A stretch of 64,000 nucleotides of DNA from Gillisia limnaea DSM 15749 (GCF_000243235.1 NZ_JH594606.1:1777228-1841227), one strand, 5' to 3'. Shown: positions 35,982 through 45,614, counted from the stretch's first letter. Notes: generated by a model not told the origin, from the letters alone. Program-made: numbers and translations.

Positions 35982-38090
35982 CTAATTTAATTTTTCGAAA
36001 CTTATAGCCACTCCTCCTCCGGCAACAAGCTTCAGTTTAACACTGTCCTTATTTGTAACTTTTTGTTCTCTAATTGAAATAGCTGTTGGATTTTTATCCC
36101 AATGAGCATCTTCTCCATCTTCATAAAATATCGCTTTAAAAGTACCATCCGGTAAGAAGTCTAAATTTACATCAAGATCTCTTTCTTCTTCATTGGTGAT
36201 TGCACCCAAAAACCAGTTATTTGAGTTTCTATCTTCTCTGGCTATCGTTACAAATTCTCCAACTTCCCCATTTAAAACTTTGGTTTGTTTCCAATCTACA
36301 GCTACATCTTTAATAAATTGAAATGCAGGTTGTCCTTCATAATGCTCGGGGAGATCTGGTACCATTTGAATTGGGCTATAAATTACTACATATAGCGCAA
36401 GTTGCTGTGCCAGGGTGGTATTCACTTGATTATTGGGCTTAAATTCGTCAAATTTTATATTAAATATTCCTGGTGTATAATCTATTGGCCCCGACAACAT
36501 TCTGGTAAATGCCACAATTGGAAGGTGCTCCGGCGGGTTTCCCCCATCGCTTGCCCAGGCATTAAATTCCTGTCCTCTTAATCCTTCTCTGGAGATAATA
36601 TTCGGGTAAGTGCGCCTTAAGCCGGTAGCTTTTATGGGTTCGTGAGCATTTACAGCAATTTCATACGCGGCCGCCTTGATTGCCGCATTGTTGTAATGGT
36701 TAACCATCCATTGTCCATGATGATATTCTCCCTTCGGAATTATTTTGCCGACATATCCAGATTTTACCGAGTGAATGTCATACTTCTTCATCAAGGCATA
36801 GGCCGTGTCCATTTGCTTTTCATAGGTTCGTGGGGCAGCCGATGTTTCGTGATGCATCATCACTTCCACGCCCCTTTCTTTTGCATAACGTACCACCTCT
36901 TCCAAATCATAATCTGCATAAGGAGTCACAAAATCAAAAACGCCTTCCCTATCCTCAAAACCTATCCAATGTTCCCAGCCCGTATTCCAACCTTCAATCA
37001 AAACACCTTTGATCCCATGCTTAGCAGCAAAATCTATGTAATATTTGGCATTTTCAGTAGTAGCTCCGTGCTTTCCGTGAGGTTTAGATTGGGTGGTAAA
37101 GGTATTCATGTCTTGCTCCCCGCTCATATCCCAGGTAGATTTCCCCAAGTGCATTTCCCACCAAATTCCTACATATTTCATCGGTTCAAACCAAGGAATA
37201 GCTCCCAGCTTGTTGGGCTCATTAAGGTTTACAATCAATTTGGAATCTATAAGCTGTGTTGCTTTTTCTGAGATTTGTATCGTTCTCCAGGGGGTGAAAA
37301 AGGGAAGGCTTCGTTTTACTTTGTAATTTTGATTTTCAGAACCTACCAATTCACTTTGCATTAAAAATGTAGTGGTATCTATCTTTAAAGTCATTCCGGA
37401 ATAATCCAGCAATGCGGCTTCGTGAAAACTTAAATGCAAGCCTTTGCCTGTACGCATAGTAACCGGGGTATTTACCGCATTCTCCGGAATATAGGTTTGT
37501 GCTAAATCTTTATGATCCCGTTTGCTTATCGCATTTATCTCGGAGAGTTTTGTAGCATTATATAAATGCTCGTAAATATCCCAATCTCCGGGTTGCCACC
37601 ATACGTCGTGATTTCCCATCAATTGAAATTGAGTATTTTCATCGGTGATTAAGACTTCCTTTAGATTTTCCTGTTCTGGAAATTCATATCTAAATCCAAG
37701 TCCGTCATTAAAAACCCGTACCCAAAAATTGAGTTTTCGTTTTAAAACGGATTTTTCTTCCAGTTCTATCAACAACTGGTTGTAATTATTAACCACCTCC
37801 AGCTGTTCTCCCCAAGGCATTGACCAGGTTTCATTTTTTGATGAGATTTTAATATCTACCACCTTAAAATCCCCAGACAAGGCAGGAGCGTTCCTGAGTT
37901 CAAAACCTAGCAAAGAGGTGTCTATTATTTTTTCATTGTTGTGAAAAACCATATAATACGGTTTTCCCTCCAGGTTTAAATTGAATTCAAACCGAATGGG
38001 TTCTTCCGGTGCGCTTATTTTTAAAGGTGCGTCTTGAGCATGAAGCGCTACAAAGCTTAAAAAAATAGCCACAGTATTTAAATATTTCAT
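35982..38090 (-). CDS. Glycoside hydrolase family 97 (alpha-glucosidase-type)
   Basis: Exported glycosidase, 702 residues, signal peptide MKYLNTVAIFLSFVALHAQ. The N-terminal beta-supersandwich covers about residues 20-280, the TIM barrel about 290-570, and a C-terminal beta domain follows. Barrel motifs seen: HGIKGVLIEGWNTGWEHW, MMHHETSAAPRTYE, VNAHEPIKATGLRRTYPN and ISREGLRGQEFNAW. Glutamates in HHETS and NAHEP are consistent with the inverting SusB-type subgroup rather than the retaining alpha-galactosidase type, though I judge this from memory of the family. The ATG at 38088-38090 places the signal peptide at the N-terminus. No susCD pair is adjacent. Confidence 0.92.
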   Translation of the reverse strand: MKYLNTVAIFLSFVALHAQDAPLKISAPEEPIRFEFNLNLEGKPYYMVFHNNEKIIDTSLLGFELRNAPALSGDFKVVDIKISSKNETWSMPWGEQLEVVNNYNQLLIELEEKSVLKRKLNFWVRVFNDGLGFRYEFPEQENLKEVLITDENTQFQLMGNHDVWWQPGDWDIYEHLYNATKLSEINAISKRDHKDLAQTYIPENAVNTPVTMRTGKGLHLSFHEAALLDYSGMTLKIDTTTFLMQSELVGSENQNYKVKRSLPFFTPWRTIQISEKATQLIDSKLIVNLNEPNKLGAIPWFEPMKYVGIWWEMHLGKSTWDMSGEQDMNTFTTQSKPHGKHGATTENAKYYIDFAAKHGIKGVLIEGWNTGWEHWIGFEDREGVFDFVTPYADYDLEEVVRYAKERGVEVMMHHETSAAPRTYEKQMDTAYALMKKYDIHSVKSGYVGKIIPKGEYHHGQWMVNHYNNAAIKAAAYEIAVNAHEPIKATGLRRTYPNIISREGLRGQEFNAWASDGGNPPEHLPIVAFTRMLSGPIDYTPGIFNIKFDEFKPNNQVNTTLAQQLALYVVIYSPIQMVPDLPEHYEGQPAFQFIKDVAVDWKQTKVLNGEVGEFVTIAREDRNSNNWFLGAITNEEERDLDVNLDFLPDGTFKAIFYEDGEDAHWDKNPTAISIREQKVTNKDSVKLKLVAGGGVAISFEKLN

Positions 38091-38164
38091 GATAAAGATT
38101 TTATAGAACCTCAATTTACTAATTTTTAGGCTGAATTTTTTCCTTTAGTAAAATTTAGTATCGG

Positions 38165-39859
38165 CTAAGAACCTAAATCTTTCAATTTCAATTGCAGACT
38201 TACATTCCCATTCCATTCGTTTTCGTCAAGAGAATACACGGCATTGAATTTTTTCTTATCTGTGATGATTTCACTTTTATTCCCCAGGTTAAAGCCTATT
38301 GCATCGATGAATACGGAGGAATGAGTTTGTTTTACCCTGCATTTTAAGTGAAGATCATCCCCACCCACACATTTACCATAACCGGTATCCTTTAGGTTTT
38401 TGGTAAGAAATACCGGGGACATATTCCCGGGACCGTGAGGAGCGAATTGTTTCAGGATCCTATGGAATTTGGGAGAAATATCATCCAGTGCCAGCTCTGC
38501 ATCTATAGCTATTTCCGGGGTTAGAAGCCGTTTATCTATGCTGGAAGCCACTACTTCCTCAAATCTTTGTTTAAAACTCTCATAGTGTGATTCCAAAAGC
38601 GTAAGTCCTGCAGCATATTTATGTCCGCCAAACTGCTCGATATACTCTTTACATCCTTCCAGTGCATCATACACATCAAAATCCTTTACCGACCGGGCTG
38701 AAGCAGCCAGCTTATCCCCACTTTTAGTAAAAACCAATGTGGGCCTGTAATAGGTTTCAGTCAATCTGGAGGCGACGATTCCAATGACTCCCTTATGCCA
38801 GTTTTTGTCATAAACTACTGTTGTAAACCGTTCTTTTTCCTGCAGTTCTTCAATTTGCGCAAGCGCTTCTAAGGTAATAGTTTTATCTGCATCCCTTCTG
38901 TCTGAATTAAAAGTTTCAATTTCTGAAGCAAAAAGATCGGCTGTTTCCTGATTTTCTTCCACCAATAAATTTACCGCATAAAGCCCGTGTTTCATCCTTC
39001 CGGCTGCATTAATTCGGGGCGCTATAATAAAAACCACATCGGTAATGGTGAGGGTTTCTTTTTTTATTTCTTTTATAATTGCCTTGAAGCCGGGGCGTGG
39101 TGCAACATTGATAACCCGCAAACCATGATAGGCAAGGATGCGGTTTTCTCCTGTAATTGGGACAATATCGGCTCCTATTGCGGTGGCTACAAGATCGAGA
39201 TAGGGCAACAGGCTATCTATGGAATAAGCATTTTGGATTACCCAGGCCTGCATCAGTTTAAATCCAATCCCACAACCACAAAGCTCCTTGTAAGGATACT
39301 CACAATCTTCCCGTTTTGGATCCAGAACCGCAACCGCTTTCGGGATTTCTACTCCCGGCCGGTGATGGTCACAAATTATAAAATCGATATTTTTTTCGGT
39401 AGCGTACGCTACTTTCTCGATCGCTTTTATACCGCAATCTAAAGCGATAATTAAACCGATGTCATTATCGGCTGCAAAGTCTATCCCCTTATACGAGACC
39501 CCATAGCCTTCATCATACCTGTCCGGAATATATGTGGCCACATTGGGATAAAAAGTTTTTAACCAGGATGAAATTAAAGCTACACTAGTGGTGCCATCTA
39601 CATCATAATCCCCATAAACCATAATATTTTCTTTTGAAGAAATTGCTTTCGCTATCCTTTCAATGGCCAAATCCATATCCTTCATTAGGAACGGGTCGTG
39701 CAGATCTTCCAGGGAAGGCCGGAAGAATTTTTTTGCAGATTCAAAATCTTCGATTCCCCTTTGTACCAAAAGAGATGCCACGGGAATTTCTATTCCAAGT
39801 TGTGAAGCGAGTTTTGTAACAGTTTCAGGGTTTGGTTTTGGTTTTAGCGTCCAGCGCAT
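38165..39859 (-). CDS. recJ: Single-stranded-DNA-specific exonuclease RecJ
   Basis: 5'-3' exonuclease of recombination and mismatch repair. The 564-residue product has DHH-superfamily motifs in order: VYGDYDVDGTTS (motif I/II), ALDCGIKAIEKV, ICDHHRPG (DHH), LDPKREDCEYPYKELCGCGI and the DHHA1 part with GHKYAAGLTL. C-terminal OB-fold sequence follows. It lies 40 bases after the HopJ gene on the same strand. Together with AddAB-like genes and dinB it adds to the repair content of the window. Confidence 0.96.
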   Translation of the reverse strand: MRWTLKPKPNPETVTKLASQLGIEIPVASLLVQRGIEDFESAKKFFRPSLEDLHDPFLMKDMDLAIERIAKAISSKENIMVYGDYDVDGTTSVALISSWLKTFYPNVATYIPDRYDEGYGVSYKGIDFAADNDIGLIIALDCGIKAIEKVAYATEKNIDFIICDHHRPGVEIPKAVAVLDPKREDCEYPYKELCGCGIGFKLMQAWVIQNAYSIDSLLPYLDLVATAIGADIVPITGENRILAYHGLRVINVAPRPGFKAIIKEIKKETLTITDVVFIIAPRINAAGRMKHGLYAVNLLVEENQETADLFASEIETFNSDRRDADKTITLEALAQIEELQEKERFTTVVYDKNWHKGVIGIVASRLTETYYRPTLVFTKSGDKLAASARSVKDFDVYDALEGCKEYIEQFGGHKYAAGLTLLESHYESFKQRFEEVVASSIDKRLLTPEIAIDAELALDDISPKFHRILKQFAPHGPGNMSPVFLTKNLKDTGYGKCVGGDDLHLKCRVKQTHSSVFIDAIGFNLGNKSEIITDKKKFNAVYSLDENEWNGNVSLQLKLKDLGS

Positions 39860-39899
39860 TTTCTATTAGGTTTATGTAGTTTAAGATACTAAAAGAATC

Positions 39900-40244
39900 T
39901 TATTTTTCCTCTAATGGATTCCCTTTAAATTGTATTCCATTCCATCCTGTTTTCGTGAAATTTCTAATATTCCGGTGATTGTCTTCATCTGGATTTTCAA
40001 GGACATCCTCAAAATAATATTTTCCGAAACAGGCAAGGGTGAAATACTCGCTTAGCCCCTGAAGTTTTGCAAAGGCAAAGATCTTACAGCTGCCGGTATT
40101 TTCACCAGTGGTATTATTTAGATCCCCGTTGGTGAATGCCGAAGGTGTAAATTTATAATGATCGTCAATAACCTCAATGGTTCTTGAAAATTCATTTGCT
40201 TTGGGATCTTGTTTTAAGGCAGTGATAAATTGGGAAGTGTCCAT
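39900..40244 (-). CDS. HopJ type III effector family protein (housekeeping homologue)
   Basis: A 114-residue protein with the HopJ layout: FITALKQDPKANEFSRTIEV, IDDHYKFTPSAFTNGDLNN, NTGSCKIFAFAKLQGLS, TLACFGKYYFEDVLENPD and NIRNFTKTGWNGIQF. The family was named from Pseudomonas effectors but is widespread in free-living bacteria, and no secretion system is present here. It precedes recJ by 40 bases. Function unknown; it probably acts in the cytoplasm. Confidence 0.88.
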   Translation of the reverse strand: MDTSQFITALKQDPKANEFSRTIEVIDDHYKFTPSAFTNGDLNNTTGENTGSCKIFAFAKLQGLSEYFTLACFGKYYFEDVLENPDEDNHRNIRNFTKTGWNGIQFKGNPLEEK

Positions 40245-40344
40245 GGGTATCTTTTTCTGTGATCACCAATTAACTATTGGTTCACAATTAATTAATTGGT
40301 TGCTGCTTTTTGGAATCTAAAAACTCCCAAGTAGGAAAATGGTT

Positions 40345-41016
40345 TTATTTTTTCCCTGAAACCACTACTACAATCTCTCCTTTTGGAGGTTTTTGAGTAT
40401 AGTGAGCCAAAACTTCGGCAACAGTACCACGAATGGTTTCTTCGTGCAGTTTGGTTATCTCTCTGGATACTGAAATGGGCCTGTTGGGGCCAAAAAATTC
40501 AGCAAACTGTGATAAGGTTTTTAGGAGTTTGTGCGGGGATTCATAAAAAATGATGGTGCGTTGCTCCTCTGCCAGCAAGGTCAATCTGGTTTGTCGGCCT
40601 TTTTTTACCGGAAGGAAACCTTCAAAAATAAATTTATCATTGGGAAACCCACTGTTCACCAAAGCCGGTACAAAGGCTGTTGCTCCGGGAAGGCAGTCTA
40701 CTTCAACTCCCGCTTCTACGCAGGCGCGAACAAGTAAAAACCCTGGATCTGAAATGGCGGGGGTTCCGGCATCGCTTATAAGCGCAAAAGTTTCTCCGTT
40801 TTGGATCCTTCGCACAATAGTTTCAACCGTTTTATGCTCATTGTGCATATGATGGCTGTGCATAGGGGTATTTATATCAAAATGTTTCAGTAATTTTCCG
40901 CTGTTCCGGGTATCTTCTGCGAGGATATAATCTACCTCTTTCAGCACCCGTATGGCACGAAAAGTCATATCTTCAAGATTACCAATAGGGGTGGGGACCA
41001 AATATAATTTCGACAT
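40345..41016 (-). CDS. rsmI: 16S rRNA (cytidine-1402-2'-O)-methyltransferase
   Basis: Methylates the ribose of C1402 in the ribosomal decoding centre. The 223-residue product is a tetrapyrrole-methylase fold: LYLVPTPIGNLEDMTFRAI, ILAEDTRNSGKLLKHF, ALISDAGTPAISDPGFLLV, LPGATAFVPALVNSGFP and FYESPHKLLKTL. It is about 60 residues shorter than E. coli RsmI and lacks the C-terminal extension, ending GEIVVVVSGKK. This short form is common in Bacteroidota. It is preceded at 27 bases by the hypothetical at 41044. Confidence 0.95.
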   Translation of the reverse strand: MSKLYLVPTPIGNLEDMTFRAIRVLKEVDYILAEDTRNSGKLLKHFDINTPMHSHHMHNEHKTVETIVRRIQNGETFALISDAGTPAISDPGFLLVRACVEAGVEVDCLPGATAFVPALVNSGFPNDKFIFEGFLPVKKGRQTRLTLLAEEQRTIIFYESPHKLLKTLSQFAEFFGPNRPISVSREITKLHEETIRGTVAEVLAHYTQKPPKGEIVVVVSGKK

Positions 41017-41043
41017 TTTCAGAAATAAATTTTCAGAAGGAAT

Positions 41044-41823
41044 TTAAGATTTGAATTTATTTTCTACCAACTCCATAAATCTTTGCTCATACTCCTCTTT
41101 TCCGGCCCAGTTTTTATAATCGGGTTTTACCACCAGCTGAATAAATTTTTTCGCCTCGGTTACAGAATCAAAGGTATTAATTTGGGAAATCACCCGGTTA
41201 TAATCGGCTGCTTTTCCATCAAAAAGATGACGAATAAAAGCCAGGCGCTCATTAAGTCCTATATTAATCCCATTCTTTAAACGATCGTTCAAAGATTTTG
41301 GCCGCTCTTCTTTATCCTGTTTTTTAACCGGTTCAAAATTTGGCAAATTATCATAATCTACGCCAATGTCCCGGAAATCCTTTTTAGATCCCGAGGGGGT
41401 TTCTGTAAATTTATCTAAACCGTTTTTGGAAAAAATAGTGTTGATTAAATTATCCACGTTTTGAGTTTCCGGTGGCATTTGTGCAACGATATCCTTAATC
41501 TTTTCTGTATTGGGTTCGGTGAGGGCATCGGAATCGTTGTATTCGGTTCCATCTGGCAGATACTCATCTTTTTCCTCCTTTTTATTCTCAACCGGTGCCG
41601 GAGTAGCAACCTGTTCAACTTTAGATTCTTTTCTATTCAACTCCTCTTCAGAAATTATATTTGAAGAAAAAGCCTCGAGATTTTTTTCGGTGAAATCTAA
41701 AACGGTAAGTTTTTCGTATAACTCAAGCACTTGTTGCTTTAAGTAAGAAGGGGAAATATCCTTATTGTTATTTAGAATTTTTGTTGCCAGATCTTTCAAT
41801 TCGGCGTGCAATTTCTTTTTCAT
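41044..41823 (-). CDS. Conserved flavobacterial hypothetical protein, 259 residues
   Basis: Soluble, highly charged protein with no signal peptide or membrane segment. Three parts can be seen: an N-terminal helical segment (residues 1-60, LHAELKDLATKILNNN and SYLKQQVLELYEKLTVL), an acidic low-complexity linker (about 60-165, with EEKDEYLPDGTEYNDSD), and a C-terminal conserved domain (about 170-259, SLNDRLKNGINIGLNERLAFIRHLF and FIQLVVKPDYKNWAGKEEY). I take it to be a lineage-conserved unknown. It is divergent from tdk. Confidence 0.8.
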   Translation of the reverse strand: MKKKLHAELKDLATKILNNNKDISPSYLKQQVLELYEKLTVLDFTEKNLEAFSSNIISEEELNRKESKVEQVATPAPVENKKEEKDEYLPDGTEYNDSDALTEPNTEKIKDIVAQMPPETQNVDNLINTIFSKNGLDKFTETPSGSKKDFRDIGVDYDNLPNFEPVKKQDKEERPKSLNDRLKNGINIGLNERLAFIRHLFDGKAADYNRVISQINTFDSVTEAKKFIQLVVKPDYKNWAGKEEYEQRFMELVENKFKS

Positions 41824-41881
41824 CTTGAACTGTATTTAAGTTATGAAGACTAACTGACCTAATTTGCTGCAAAAATTCTAC

Positions 41882-41889
41882 CAAATTTA
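41882..41889 (-). promoter_or_regulatory. -7 element for the 41044-41823 gene
   Basis: Minus strand reads TAAATTTG, an exact TAnnTTTG, about 60 bases before the ATG. Confidence 0.45.
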
Positions 41890-41969
41890 TGTCGGTCCTG
41901 CCTTATTCATTTTTTCAACCTTATTTACAAATTTAAAGAACCATACCACTTAACCGGTTGTATTTTTAA

Positions 41970-41977
41970 TAAATTTG
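41970..41977 (+). promoter_or_regulatory. -7 element for tdk-alr
   Basis: TAAATTTG, an exact TAnnTTTG; predicted start about 41984, leaving a leader near 48 bases before tdk. Confidence 0.5.
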
Positions 41978-42031
41978 TTTCAACTTTATGCAGATTAGGC
42001 ATATTTCCTTTTCGGCATTGAAAATTACAAA

Positions 42032-42673
42032 ATGTTTCTTGAAAATACAGTAAATCATAAAGAGCAATTTGGCTGGATAGAAGTTATCTGTGGATCGATG
42101 TTTTCCGGTAAAACCGAAGAACTCATCCGTAGGTTAAAACGCGCCAAATTTGCCAAACAAAAGGTGGAGATCTTTAAACCTGCTATAGATAAACGCTATC
42201 ATGAGGAAATGGTAGTGTCTCATGACGCAAATGAAATTAGGTCTACACCTGTTCCATCTGCTGCCACCATTCGGCTTATGGCCGATGGCTGCGATGTGGT
42301 GGGTATAGATGAGGCACAGTTTTTTGATGATGAGATCGTTACGGTTTGTAATGACCTCGCCAATCGCGGGGTACGGGTAATTGTTGCTGGCCTGGATATG
42401 GATTTTAAAGGGAATCCCTTTGGTCCCATGCCTAATTTGATGGCAACTGCAGAGTATGTTACCAAAGTACACGCAGTATGCACACGCACTGGAAACCTTG
42501 CACAATTTAGTTATAGAAAAGCTTCCAATGACGATCTCGTATTTTTAGGTGAAAATGAGGAATATGAACCTTTAAGCCGCGGAGCTTACTACAAGGCGAT
42601 GCTTAAAGAACGTGTTAAACAATTACCGGTAAACAATGCAGAAACCCTGGAACCCACCAAAAAATTAGATTAA
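42032..42673 (+). CDS. tdk: Thymidine kinase (type II)
   Basis: Phosphorylates thymidine with ATP in nucleoside salvage. The 213-residue product has the P-loop [16 protein letters not shown] (about residues 19-34), [14 protein letters not shown] (catalytic Glu), the DMDFKG turn and a lasso region. The structural zinc site of the family (CxxC then CxxH/C) is degenerate: VCTRTG keeps one cysteine and the second pair reads PLSRGAYY. This appears to be a flavobacterial feature and the enzyme is probably still active. The stop overlaps the alr start in TAATG, so the two are translationally coupled. Confidence 0.95.
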   Translation: MFLENTVNHKEQFGWIEVICGSMFSGKTEELIRRLKRAKFAKQKVEIFKPAIDKRYHEEMVVSHDANEIRSTPVPSAATIRLMADGCDVVGIDEAQFFDDEIVTVCNDLANRGVRVIVAGLDMDFKGNPFGPMPNLMATAEYVTKVHAVCTRTGNLAQFSYRKASNDDLVFLGENEEYEPLSRGAYYKAMLKERVKQLPVNNAETLEPTKKLD

Positions 42674-43782
42674 TGCCAAAAACGCGCGAAACTGTTCTTG
42701 AAATAGACCTTGGTGCACTTGCACATAACTATCGCTATTTACGTTCAAAAGTTCCTGAAAATGTGAAGATGATGGGCGTTGTAAAGGCTTTTGCCTATGG
42801 CAGTGAGGCCGGCGAAGTTGCTCATAAACTCAGTGAACTTGGCATTGATTATTTTGCTGTTGCCTATACTTCGGAAGGGATCGCGCTGCGGGAAGCCGGA
42901 ATTAAAGATCCTATCCTGGTGCTTCATCCACAATCTGTAAATTTTGAAAGCATCATAGAACATTGTCTGGAGCTAAGTATTTACAGTGAATTTGTTCTGA
43001 AGGAATTCATAAAATCTGCTGAAAAACTTGGGATAAAAGAATATCCTATTCATATAAAATTGAATACAGGTCTTAACAGACTTGGTTTTGTTGAAAAGGA
43101 ACTGGAAATGATTTTTGAGGCACTTTCCAATACTAAAGCCATTAAAATAAAAGGGCTGTTTTCACATCTCGCAGCCAGTGAAGATTGGCGGGAAAGGGAA
43201 TTTACATTAGGGCAAATAGGGAAATTTAGAACGATGGCAAGGCTTTTTATGAATGCCCTCAATTATAAACCCATATTACATCTTTGTAATACGTCCGGGA
43301 TCATCAATTATCCTGAAGCCAGCTTTGATATGGTACGCAGCGGAATTGGCCTTTATGGTTTTACAAACGATCGCGAAATCGACAAACAATTAAAGCCTGT
43401 AGGCACACTTAAAACCATAATTTCACAAATCCACCCTATTGAAAAAGGAGAAACTATAGGATATAACCGTGCATACAAAGCTGCCGGAACTATGAAAACA
43501 GCTACGTTGCCAATAGGTCATGCCGATGGGATCAACCGGCAATACGGGAATGAACGGGCCGGGGTTTTTGTGAATGGTCAATTTGCTCCCATTATTGGCA
43601 ATGTTTGCATGGACATGCTAATGATCGACATCACAGGGATCACCTGTGATGAAGGCGATGAAGTCATTATTTTTGGTGGACCTCAGCCCGCTACCAAATT
43701 CGCTGAAAAAGGAAAAACCATTTCCTATGAGTTAATTACCGGAATTTCACAGCGAGTTAAACGAGTGATTAAACCTGAATAA
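42673..43782 (+). CDS. alr: Alanine racemase
   Basis: PLP enzyme supplying D-alanine for peptidoglycan. The 369-residue product has the PLP lysine in MMGVVKAFAYGSEA (about residue 39; the usual KADAYGHG is KAFAYGSE here), the LNTGLNRLGF segment, HLCNTSGIINYP, VRSGIGLYGF, and the catalytic Tyr in IGYNRAYKA with NVCMDMLMIDI. The start ATG overlaps the tdk stop by one base. Confidence 0.95.
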   Translation: MPKTRETVLEIDLGALAHNYRYLRSKVPENVKMMGVVKAFAYGSEAGEVAHKLSELGIDYFAVAYTSEGIALREAGIKDPILVLHPQSVNFESIIEHCLELSIYSEFVLKEFIKSAEKLGIKEYPIHIKLNTGLNRLGFVEKELEMIFEALSNTKAIKIKGLFSHLAASEDWREREFTLGQIGKFRTMARLFMNALNYKPILHLCNTSGIINYPEASFDMVRSGIGLYGFTNDREIDKQLKPVGTLKTIISQIHPIEKGETIGYNRAYKAAGTMKTATLPIGHADGINRQYGNERAGVFVNGQFAPIIGNVCMDMLMIDITGITCDEGDEVIIFGGPQPATKFAEKGKTISYELITGISQRVKRVIKPE

Positions 43783-43835
43783 ATTTTTAACCTTTTTATG
43801 TAAATTGCTTTCAATTAACCCAAAACCAACCCAAA

Positions 43836-44276
43836 ATGGGATTTTTTAAAGATTTTAAAACCTTTTTATTACGCGGTGATATTGTAGCTCTTGCTACTGC
43901 TGTAATAATTGGAGCAGCATTTAATAAAATTGTAAGTTCTGTAGTTTCAGATGTTATCATGCCAATTATAGGTCTCATAACAGGAGGAGAAGCTTTTTCT
44001 CAAAAATTTATTTCCCTGGATGGAAATTCCTATGAAAGTTTGGATGCCGCAATTGAAGCAGAGGCCGCTATTATTACCTACGGTAATTTATTAGATGCTA
44101 TTATTCAATTTATTATTGTAGGAATCTTTATATTTTTAGTGCTTAGGGCATACGAAAGAACTAAAAAGAAAAAAGAAGCAGCTCCTGCAGCTCCAAAAGG
44201 ACCCACACAGGAAGAATTGCTTATTGAAATTAGAGACGAATTAAAACGACAAAACAATTCAGGAAACATAAATTAG
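43836..44276 (+). CDS. mscL: Large-conductance mechanosensitive channel
   Basis: Pentameric inner membrane channel that opens on hypo-osmotic shock. The 146-residue product begins with the amphipathic [20 protein letters not shown], followed by TM1 ([20 protein letters not shown]), a periplasmic loop, TM2 ([19 protein letters not shown]) and a cytoplasmic coiled-coil helix ([15 protein letters not shown]). Length and order are those of MscL. Confidence 0.97.
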   Translation: MGFFKDFKTFLLRGDIVALATAVIIGAAFNKIVSSVVSDVIMPIIGLITGGEAFSQKFISLDGNSYESLDAAIEAEAAIITYGNLLDAIIQFIIVGIFIFLVLRAYERTKKKKEAAPAAPKGPTQEELLIEIRDELKRQNNSGNIN

Positions 44277-44377
44277 AAAAATTTTCTCACACAGGGGAAT
44301 GATTATAGGGATGTTTTACATGTCCGTTAAATCAATAAAAAGTACGCATACCGCTACACTACTTATTTTTAATTCTA

Positions 44378-44406
44378 AACCCTTGCTTCGGCAGGGGTTA
44401 TTTTTA
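44378..44406 (+). terminator. Terminator downstream of mscL
   Basis: AACCCTTGC (44378-44386), TTCG tetraloop, GCAGGGGTT (44391-44399) form a 9-bp stem with one T-G pair, followed by ATTTTTAT. It lies about 100 bases after the mscL stop; no gene is seen in between. Confidence 0.88.
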
Positions 44407-44489
44407 TAACAAAAATGACAATTGTGTTTAATTTGGAAGTATTGAATTAAAATTAAGCAAATGAAGGCTTTAAATAATATATTGAATAA

Positions 44490-44497
44490 TACATTTG
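44490..44497 (+). promoter_or_regulatory. -7 element for asd
   Basis: TACATTTG, an exact TAnnTTTG; predicted start about 44504, a leader near 55 bases. Confidence 0.5.
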
Positions 44498-44558
44498 TAA
44501 TTAGAAATAAAATACCTCGGTTTTCAAAAAACCTGTGAGGTTCAAAAAGTTAAACCAC

Positions 44559-45548
44559 ATGAAAGTAGCAGTAGTTGGAGCCACCGGGATGGTAGGCACT
44601 ATAATTTTAAAAGTTTTGGAAGAACGCAATTTCCCCTTTACAGAATTATATTTTGTAGCCTCAGAGCGATCTATTGGAACCGAAGTAACATTTAAAAACA
44701 GAGCCCATAAGGTAATTGGTTTGCAGGAAGCTGTAGACCTAAAACCGGACCTTGCCCTGTTTTCGGCGGGAGGGGATACCTCTTTGGAGTGGGCACCAAA
44801 ATTTGCCGAAAATGGTACCACGGTAATAGATAATTCTTCGGCCTGGAGAATGGACAAAACAAAAAAACTGATCATTCCAGAGATCAATGCCGGAGAACTT
44901 ACTTCAGAAGATAAAATTATTGCCAATCCAAACTGCTCTACAATACAGTTGCTAATGGCGCTAAAACCTTTACACGATAAATACACGATCAAACGTGTAG
45001 TGGTTTCTACCTATCAATCAATTACAGGAACCGGGGTAAAAGCTGTTCAGCAATTGGAAAATGAATATCGGGGAGCAAAGGGAGAAATGGCCTATGCGTA
45101 TCCAATTCATAAAAATGCGCTTCCACAATGCGATGTTTTTACAGAAAACGGTTACACCAAAGAGGAGATGAAGCTTACCAATGAAACCAAAAAGATCCTG
45201 GGAGATGATACTGTCCTGGTTTCAGCAACTGCCATAAGGATCCCGGTAGTTGGTGGTCATAGTGAATCTGTTAATATTCAATTTGAAAATGATTTTACCG
45301 AAGGAGATGTGCGAAGGATCCTGAGTGATTTTCCCGGGGTAACCGTGCAGGATAATCCCGAATTAAATACCTATCCCATGCCCATTTATGCGGAAGGAAA
45401 AGACGATGTTTTTGTTGGACGTATCCGTAGGGATTATTCGCAGCCCAACACATTGAACATGTGGATCGTAGCCGATAATTTAAGAAAAGGAGCTGCTACC
45501 AATGCGGTACAAATCGCTGAATATTTAGTGGAAAATAAACTTGTGTAA
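44559..45548 (+). CDS. asd: Aspartate-semialdehyde dehydrogenase
   Basis: Reduces aspartyl phosphate to aspartate semialdehyde for lysine, diaminopimelate, threonine and methionine. The 329-residue product starts MKVAVVGATGMVG (NADP site); the catalytic Cys is in IIANPNCSTIQ (about residue 127), with VVSTYQSITGTG, and the His in VVGGHSESVNI. I use ATG 44559; a start 24 bases earlier would add residues ahead of the first strand. It ends at a strong terminator. Confidence 0.96.
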   Translation: MKVAVVGATGMVGTIILKVLEERNFPFTELYFVASERSIGTEVTFKNRAHKVIGLQEAVDLKPDLALFSAGGDTSLEWAPKFAENGTTVIDNSSAWRMDKTKKLIIPEINAGELTSEDKIIANPNCSTIQLLMALKPLHDKYTIKRVVVSTYQSITGTGVKAVQQLENEYRGAKGEMAYAYPIHKNALPQCDVFTENGYTKEEMKLTNETKKILGDDTVLVSATAIRIPVVGGHSESVNIQFENDFTEGDVRRILSDFPGVTVQDNPELNTYPMPIYAEGKDDVFVGRIRRDYSQPNTLNMWIVADNLRKGAATNAVQIAEYLVENKLV

Positions 45549-45574
45549 TTATTTATAGGTTTTGTTAAAAGATA

Positions 45575-45605
45575 GAAACCGGCTTGTTCTTAAGGAGCCG
45601 GTTTC
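45575..45605 (+). terminator. Terminator after asd
   Basis: GAAACCGGCT (45575-45584) and AGCCGGTTTC (45596-45605) form a 10-bp perfect stem. It is followed directly by the -7 element of the next gene rather than by a long T-run. Confidence 0.8.
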
Positions 45606-45606
45606 C

Positions 45607-45614
45607 TATATTTG
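45607..45614 (+). promoter_or_regulatory. -7 element for the small Cys/His protein (possibly leaderless)
   Basis: TATATTTG, an exact TAnnTTTG, ends 6 bases before the ATG at 45621. Transcription would therefore begin at or next to the start codon. It abuts the asd terminator. Confidence 0.5.

Noticed and set aside
36642..37271. Open frame of 209 residues on the plus strand
   Set aside because: It lies entirely antisense to the GH97 gene, has no family resemblance, and its length is explained by codon bias of the real gene.
39900..40244. HopJ protein as a secreted virulence effector
   Set aside because: No type III secretion genes are present and the gene sits next to recJ and rsmI; the family name is historical.
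40245..40344. ACCAAT/ATTGGT and CAATTAATTAATTG palindromes between rsmI and the HopJ gene
   Set aside because: Short and purely A/T-rich with no T-run; chance pairing is a sufficient explanation.
44501..44992. Open frame of 163 residues on the minus strand
   Set aside because: Antisense to asd, whose active-site motifs are complete; serine-rich composition is typical of a shadow frame.
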